From: Wenzhouxiangella sp.
GTDB taxonomy: Bacteria; Pseudomonadota; Gammaproteobacteria; Xanthomonadales; Wenzhouxiangellaceae
Reading direction: 5' to 3'
NCBI GenBank assembly: GCA_007119095.1
Contig: SKQI01000111.1
Location: 1 to 10,830 of the forward strand
DNA length: 10,830 bases
The notes under the pieces are model-generated. The model saw only the letters and a program-made list of their open reading frames with translations. It ran no database searches and was not told the DNA's origin. Below, piece after piece: positions 7,701 through 10,830 of the stretch. The position numbers and the translations under genes were made by a program. Positions within the stretch are counted from its first letter, which is position 1; each line of letters starts with the position of its first letter.

Positions 7701-8005
7701 CGTGACAGGTTTTCCACCGAGGCCAGGTTTCGTTCCAGAACGCGGGTGACTTGCTCTTCCATCACCTCCGGCGCAACGCCTGGATAGTTGACTGTGATCC
7801 GTACCAGCGGAAATTCCACCTCCGGCAGCAGATTGACCGGAAGCCGGTCGACGAAAAACAGGCCCAGCACCAACACCACAGAAGCGATGGCCAGCGTTCC
7901 GACCGGGCGCCGGATGGAAGCGTGGGTCAGCCCGCTGTAATAGCGCGTGCCCCGAGCTGGATCAAGCTGGTTAGTGTCTGGCAGGCTGGATTGATGATCT
8001 GTCAT
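4757..8005 (-). CDS. RND efflux transporter permease, HAE1/AcrB-like superfamily
   Basis: A 1082-residue proton-driven inner-membrane pump, the normal length for drug-type RND permeases. TM1 lies near residues 36-53 (after ASIRRPVG). A first periplasmic porter region follows to about 355, then TM2-6 at about 360-515. TM7 is near 555-573, a second porter region runs to about 890, and TM8-12 follow at about 893-1050. The TM4 motif is GVGLLLDNAIVMLENV: D426 is kept but the adjacent residue is N427, where AcrB has a second Asp. In TM10, GIVVNNAILLVEY has N960 where AcrB has its relay Lys. This pattern occurs in RND branches other than AcrB itself, so substrate cannot be inferred by analogy to AcrB. 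The ATG at 8005 lies three bases after the stop of the adaptor gene, with GGGATAA just upstream, so the two are translationally close and surely cotranscribed. The C-terminal 25 residues are polar and variable. No frameshift is seen. Confidence 0.95.
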   Translation of the reverse strand: MTDHQSSLPDTNQLDPARGTRYYSGLTHASIRRPVGTLAIASVVLVLGLFFVDRLPVNLLPEVEFPLVRITVNYPGVAPEVMEEQVTRVLERNLASVENLSRLSSRASEGRTNVNLIFEHGVDLDIAMQNAARLLEQARQQLPSDIEPPRLRKWDPGEWAIWRAGFSSPTRSPREVRDWVEQRLVPQLQSIPGVASVEAAGGQVREIEVVLDQQRLRSYGLGLRSVADQLAAENVNVAAGNVTSAQFDVMARTDGRFSSAEEIEDILLSIPNSDRRIRLSEVAEVRDGFREQRLFVRLDGIPSTQLSIYKLPDANVVQVVDEVNRRMAQLDSSGFMPPDVEWQATRDGAFFVRGSVEAVSAAAIIGAVLAMLVVLAFLGSLRKSFVIGLSIPLAILFTFVLLGMGGLTLNVISLGGLALGVGLLLDNAIVMLENVSRHQSKLGKSPQQAAHDGADEVISAITAGTLTNLAAVAPFLLITGMAALVFRELILTISFAVVASLAVALTLVPMLAAQFGKVRFRSGLDRSRAYRAFDGLIDWLVARYRRLLSVVLKWRWPVLVASVGFFVIALVSMDQLGNEFLPQLDDGQVNVRISLPPGTTPEQTDRAARMVENELMDMPFVESVFAITGGHLQGGVVSERPGTARMDVVLVDAAQRPEMPAGIWVAEAQQRLRELDIPNARIWVRPPRIPGLNFGASGSDMDVMIVGEDLPVLQALAREMVDGLEDIAGLEDLEVAREDRTPLLSINVDRERAATLGMNVGEIGRALRDAVTGAVPTRFATGVNEYDVRVRLPREVTGDEQALSQVIVSASNGRIIQLGDVASFDLGDGPAHIERENQVRIQRVTGNFNTALNDAGSIMDEIRSRIDAMDLPDQYGLIFGGQFETAEETDREMLTVILLALFLVFVVLAVQYERLSNPLVIMAAAPLSLIGVVAMLWATSTPLSAPAFLGLILLIGIVVNNAILLVEYIERGRRRGLSTPDAVVEAGGIRLRPILMTTLTTVAGMIPLAVGMGAGANLMQPLAIAVIGGLLSAMLLTLFMIPCLYLIIQNASDWLLQTLTGRADTRTEASTNQSEHANPTTG

Positions 8006-8008
8006 TGC

Positions 8009-9061
8009 TTATCCCGTCAAATCGACGATGCGTACCCGTTCGCCGGGTGTCATCTCCATCGGATTGGCGGCCACCACCTTGTCTCCCGCATCCAGCCCAG
8101 AGCGGACCTCGCGCCAGGGACCACGAATAATGCCCGGGTCGATCACTCGCCGCTCCAGTCGTTCTTCGCCATTGACGATCATGACGAAGAACTCACCCGA
8201 TGATTCCGCAACCGAGCCCGCCGGGACTGCCAGCACCTCATCACGCCTGTCCACCAGCAAGCTGGCTCGCGCCAGGAAACCGGGTCGAATTCCGGCCGCT
8301 GCCGCGTCCGTCAGCTCCACTTCGACTGTAATCAGGCGGCTATCGGCTTCGGCCGCAGGGAAGATTCGCCGAATCACGCCGGGCTGGGGTGTCTCGCGAC
8401 TAACCGCATCGACCTGCAGTACCACGGCATCACCAATCGCCAGGCCCGCAACGTCAAGCTCGGACACACCCAACCGAACGACCAGGCTACTGAGATCGGC
8501 CAGGGAAAACAGCGGCGCGTGGCGGCCGATGGCCTCGCCTGGCTCCACGTAGCGGGCGACGACCGTGCCGTCCAGCGTCGAATGGACTTCACCGAATTCA
8601 ACACGGGTTTGCCAAAGCGCAACGTCGCTGCGCGCGATTTCCAGCTCTGCGCGCGCGGCCTCGAATGAGGCAACATCGATATGATTGCGCTCCTTCAACT
8701 GCTCCATGCGCTCGAAAGTGGTCGCTTTTTCATACAGCCGCGCGTCGGCGCGGGCGAGCTCGGCGCGCTGCTCACGAACATCGATGCGGGCAAGCAGCTG
8801 ACCTTCGGACACAAGATCACCCTCCTCAACGCGAACTTCGGTCAACACACCTTCAGTTCTCGAGGCCAGGCGAACGGTTCGAAAAGGCTCAACGGGTGCC
8901 GACACCTGGACCCGGCGCGACAGGTCTCGTGCTTGAACCTCGTGCGCCTGCACAGGCAAGACACGCTCGCCGCCTCGCGACGAACCCCGTTCAGGCTCTG
9001 GCTCCGAGCCGCAGGCAGCCAGCAAAACTACCGCCGCGACGATTCCAAACTGATATCTCAT
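8009..9061 (-). CDS. RND periplasmic adaptor (membrane fusion) lipoprotein
   Basis: A 350-residue adaptor that would link the downstream RND permease to an outer-membrane channel. The signal peptide ends in the lipobox LAAC with the lipidated Cys at 17, followed by a Pro/Glu-rich linker. Lipoyl half-motifs lie at about 70-93 (EGVLTEVRVEEGDLVSEGQ) and 158-183 (STLDGTVVARYVEPGEAIG), with a short helical hairpin between them (95-155). A beta-barrel region follows (190-270) and then the membrane-proximal domain (275-345, LAVPAGSV...). The frame is open to 9244, but that start would run through the divergent tetR start and its operator. The ATG at 9061 gives a proper lipoprotein signal and has AAAGG four bases upstream. 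It is the first gene of a two-gene operon with the permease. Residue +2 after the Cys is Gly, not the inner-membrane-retaining Asp. Confidence 0.93.
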   Translation of the reverse strand: MRYQFGIVAAVVLLAACGSEPEPERGSSRGGERVLPVQAHEVQARDLSRRVQVSAPVEPFRTVRLASRTEGVLTEVRVEEGDLVSEGQLLARIDVREQRAELARADARLYEKATTFERMEQLKERNHIDVASFEAARAELEIARSDVALWQTRVEFGEVHSTLDGTVVARYVEPGEAIGRHAPLFSLADLSSLVVRLGVSELDVAGLAIGDAVVLQVDAVSRETPQPGVIRRIFPAAEADSRLITVEVELTDAAAAGIRPGFLARASLLVDRRDEVLAVPAGSVAESSGEFFVMIVNGEERLERRVIDPGIIRGPWREVRSGLDAGDKVVAANPMEMTPGERVRIVDLTG

Positions 9062-9112
9062 TGCGCCTTTGGAACGCTTGGTTATGTATTTGTTCGATGA
9101 TAAATGCAGTGA

Positions 9113-9141
9113 TTCATACATGGCATGAATGATCGCACCAA
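9113..9141 (-). promoter_or_regulatory. Candidate promoter of the adaptor-permease operon
   Basis: On the minus strand TTGGTG (9141-9136) and TATGAA (9118-9113) are separated by exactly 17 bases. The -35 matches three of six consensus bases and the -10 four of six. Transcription would start near 9106 and give a leader of about 45 bases. The TetR operator candidate (9145-9168) lies immediately upstream of the -35 box. A second -10-like TATCAT lies further downstream but lacks a -35. Confidence 0.35.
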
Positions 9142-9144
9142 AAG

Positions 9145-9168
9145 CTAATTGACCGGTCGGCCAGTTAG
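9145..9168. promoter_or_regulatory. Putative TetR operator, site 1
   Basis: An imperfect 24-base dyad centred at 9156/9157, with core AATTGACCGGTCGGCCAGTT (9147-9166) flanked by CT and AG that extend the symmetry. Nine of twelve base pairs are symmetric. It lies between the divergent adaptor and tetR genes, 17 bases before the tetR ATG, where autoregulating TetR proteins normally bind. Site 2 (9860-9879) matches it at 17 of 20 core bases, which is the main reason to call it an operator. Confidence 0.75.
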
Positions 9169-9177
9169 TGATAGCCT
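9149..9177 (+). promoter_or_regulatory. Candidate tetR promoter embedded in operator site 1
   Basis: TTGACC (9149-9154, five of six consensus) lies inside the operator dyad. Seventeen bases later is a weak -10, TAGCCT (9172-9177). A start about seven bases on would fall at or beside the ATG at 9184. No Shine-Dalgarno precedes that ATG (GATAGCCTGACCCA), which fits a leaderless message. Bound repressor would cover the -35. Confidence 0.35.
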
Positions 9178-9183
9178 GACCCA

Positions 9184-9786
9184 ATGATCGAGACTGCCAC
9201 CAGAGACCCAGAACTGACCCGGACCCGCATCCTCGAATCGGCATTTGCGCTGTTCGTCGATAAAGGCTACGCGGCTGTCAGCGTGCGCCAGATTGCAGAG
9301 CGCTCGGATGTCACCAAAAGCCTGATTCACCATCACTTCGGTGGCAAGGAAGGGCTCTGGGATGAGGTCAAGAAGCTCGCCTTTGCGCAATATTATGAAG
9401 GCCAGAAGCAAGAGCTCGACCAGGCTGAACAACCTGGACCCGAGTTGATCATGCAGGCAGTGACTAACTACTTCGAGTTTCTGCGCGACAACCCCGGCGT
9501 TGTCCGCCTGTTCGCCTGGACCCATCTGGAAGGCGATACCAGCTGCAGCGAAATGGACGGCGAGTTGGTCAGACTGGGCGCCGAGCGGGTGCGCCAGGCC
9601 CAGCAGGCCGGTCTGCTGCGCGGCGATGTCAACCCCACTCACGTGGTCACCATTTTCGTCAACTTGTGCACCCAGTGGTTCGAAGCGCGTGACCACCACG
9701 GCGCCTGGCCAGGCATGGGTTCGGATGAAGAGTTTCTCGAAGACTTTCTGAAAGTGTTCATGGAAGGTCTGTTGCCGCGCGCCTGA
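9184..9786 (+). CDS. TetR/AcrR-family transcriptional regulator
   Basis: A 200-residue protein of normal TetR length. The N-terminal helix-turn-helix spans about residues 12-58: TRTRILESAFALF, then VSVRQIAERSDV, and a recognition helix KSLIHHHFGGKEGL (45-58), a variant of the family's usual LYHHFxSKEEL. The remaining 140 residues are the less conserved ligand-binding and dimerisation domain. Such regulators usually repress an adjacent efflux operon and release DNA on binding a small molecule. Here it sits between two efflux gene sets, with a near-identical dyad at each border, so it likely controls both and itself. The ATG at 9184 is the first in frame after the operator. It ends with TGA at 9784-9786, and 53 bases with no visible terminator lead to the second adaptor. 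The ligand cannot be predicted. Confidence 0.93.
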   Translation: MIETATRDPELTRTRILESAFALFVDKGYAAVSVRQIAERSDVTKSLIHHHFGGKEGLWDEVKKLAFAQYYEGQKQELDQAEQPGPELIMQAVTNYFEFLRDNPGVVRLFAWTHLEGDTSCSEMDGELVRLGAERVRQAQQAGLLRGDVNPTHVVTIFVNLCTQWFEARDHHGAWPGMGSDEEFLEDFLKVFMEGLLPRA

Positions 9787-9839
9787 ATGCCCCTGAACCT
9801 ACAACCACCTGTACCTGACTGAAGCCCCAGAATCGAGCC

Positions 9840-10830
9840 ATGAAGAACCTCGCCAAAATAACTGACCGGACGACCAGTTTATTGCAGAAACATGTCATTA
9901 TTGTGGCCATGGCGGCCCTGGTTGCGGTGATCGCGCTGATCGCCGTGGTATCCCTAGCCGGCAACGGCGCCAGGAACCTGCCGCCGCCGATACTGGATCC
10001 GGCCGTAAGAGTAAACGTCGTCAGCCAAAACGACGATGGTGAGTCACTGCGCCTGCCCGGCGTGACCCGGGCCCGCCAGCAGGCCGAATTGGCATTTCTG
10101 CATGGCGGCAAGCTGTCGAGGCGAGATGTGCAGCGCGGTCAGCAGGTGGCCAGCGGCGATGTACTGGCTTTGCTGCACAACCCGACTCTGGCACCGGCCC
10201 TGGCCGCTGCCGAAGCCCAGGTCGCAGAACAATCCGAACGCCTGCGCCAGCTCGAACGCGAGCTGATCCGCCAGCACGACCTGCACGAGCGCAACCTGGT
10301 CCCGACCGAGGAGCTGGAGCGGGCCCGATCACGGCGTGACGCCCAGCTGCAAACCCTGAGCCAGGCTGAAGCTAGACTGACAGAAGCTGGACAACAAGAC
10401 GACGAAGCCTTGCTGCGGGCACCCTTTGCCGGCACCATCACCGAGCTGCACGTCGAGCCGGGCCAGTTTGTCGCCGCCGGACAGCCCATCCTCAGCATCA
10501 CCGGCGACGACGAGCTGGAAGTGATTGTTGCGCTCAGCGCCGAGCGTGCGCAAAGGCTTGTGGTGGGTCAGATCGTGAACGTGCGGGCGCTGGATGCCAG
10601 CCGCGCCAACCTGGCCACCATCCGCGAAATCGGCCTGGCGGCCCCCGGCCGGCCAGCCAGCGTGGTCCTGGCGATGGATACATCATCAAGCACCCTGCGC
10701 CCTGGCCAGGCGGTCCATGTCGAGCTGTCATTACCCGGCCGCGACGTGCTGACGGTACCGCTGGCCGCCGTTCTCGACCCAGGCGGCGCCAGCAGTTATC
10801 TATTTCGTATCGTCAATGATCGCGCGCTGA
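9840..10830 (+). CDS. Second RND-type periplasmic adaptor, membrane-anchored (3' end outside window)
   Basis: The frame from the ATG at 9840 is open for 330 codons to the window edge, without a stop. The protein has a single N-terminal hydrophobic anchor (residues about 19-40) and no lipobox, unlike the first adaptor. Lipoyl half-motifs lie at about 87-113 (LHGGKLSRRDVQRGQQVASG) and 191-221 (LLRAPFAGTITELHVEPGQF). A coiled-coil hairpin of about 75 residues lies between (115-190), and a beta-barrel region follows at 225-300. This is the HlyD/AcrA-like adaptor architecture, so an RND permease gene is expected just past the window. The start is uncertain. ATG 9840 has only a weak GAG upstream and puts the operator-like site in codons 7-14. 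ATG 9909 (residue 24) would place that site upstream of the gene but cut into the anchor. Cotranscription with tetR is also possible. Confidence 0.88.
   Translation, partial: MKNLAKITDRTTSLLQKHVIIVAMAALVAVIALIAVVSLAGNGARNLPPPILDPAVRVNVVSQNDDGESLRLPGVTRARQQAELAFLHGGKLSRRDVQRGQQVASGDVLALLHNPTLAPALAAAEAQVAEQSERLRQLERELIRQHDLHERNLVPTEELERARSRRDAQLQTLSQAEARLTEAGQQDDEALLRAPFAGTITELHVEPGQFVAAGQPILSITGDDELEVIVALSAERAQRLVVGQIVNVRALDASRANLATIREIGLAAPGRPASVVLAMDTSSSTLRPGQAVHVELSLPGRDVLTVPLAAVLDPGGASSYLFRIVNDRAL
9860..9879. promoter_or_regulatory. Putative TetR operator, site 2
   Basis: AACTGACCGGACGACCAGTT is a dyad centred at 9869/9870 with AACTG and CAGTT ends. It differs from site 1 at only three of 20 positions. 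It starts 20 bases after the ATG at 9840 and 30 bases before the alternative ATG at 9909. It may repress by blocking a promoter near 9880-9905, where only the weak -10-like CATTAT (9896-9901) is visible, or by stopping polymerase coming from tetR. Confidence 0.7.

Noticed and set aside
9062..9244. 61-residue N-terminal extension of the lipoprotein adaptor
   Set aside because: It would run through the tetR start and operator and bury the lipoprotein signal peptide inside the protein.
9145..9699. 184-codon minus-strand frame opposite tetR
   Set aside because: Shadow of a gene with a clear TetR helix-turn-helix.
9787..9839. Terminator or separate promoter between tetR and the second adaptor
   Set aside because: I find no stem-loop with a T-run and no convincing -35/-10 pair in these 53 bases.

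Overview
The window is ordinary protein-coding chromosome from a GC-rich Gram-negative bacterium. It holds seven genes plus the last codons of an eighth, with short intergenic gaps and no RNA genes, insertion sequences or CRISPR. Inner-membrane RND efflux parts, a lipoprotein adaptor and an HD-GYP protein with a DUF3391-type N-terminus suggest a gammaproteobacterium. The Xanthomonadales/Lysobacterales/Wenzhouxiangella neighbourhood is my guess, from style only.

Left part (1-3708). A tail of an unknown plus-strand gene ends at 57 and converges on a 604-residue minus-strand protein. That protein has an N-terminal DUF3391-like region, an HD-GYP domain and, unusually, a response-regulator receiver domain at the C-terminus. 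Its HD motif reads Phe-Asp instead of His-Asp. Upstream, also on minus, is an exported DUF885 metallopeptidase-like protein. The 86-bp gap between them holds two AAAACC/GGTTTT dyads and a perfect TATAAT box.

Middle (3709-4756). Divergent from the DUF885 gene is a DUF368 membrane protein, the family (PopT) shown to recycle undecaprenyl phosphate across the membrane. The shared promoter region has a CGGCCA-N10-TGGCCG palindrome enclosing overlapping -10 boxes for both directions. The DUF368 gene ends inside four 8-bp repeats whose G-runs fit the consensus for a G-quadruplex.

Right part (4757-10830). This is an efflux locus. On minus, a lipoprotein periplasmic adaptor (9061-8009) and an RND permease (8005-4757) form a tight operon. 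Divergently on plus lie a TetR-family regulator (9184-9786) and a second, membrane-anchored adaptor (9840 to beyond the window end). The second adaptor is open at its 3' end and probably opens a second efflux operon. A 20-bp dyad between the first adaptor and tetR recurs with 17 of 20 identical bases at the start of the second adaptor gene. The simplest model is one TetR repressor that controls itself and two separate efflux systems on either side. This paired-operator arrangement is the most interesting structure here. No outer-membrane channel gene is in the window.
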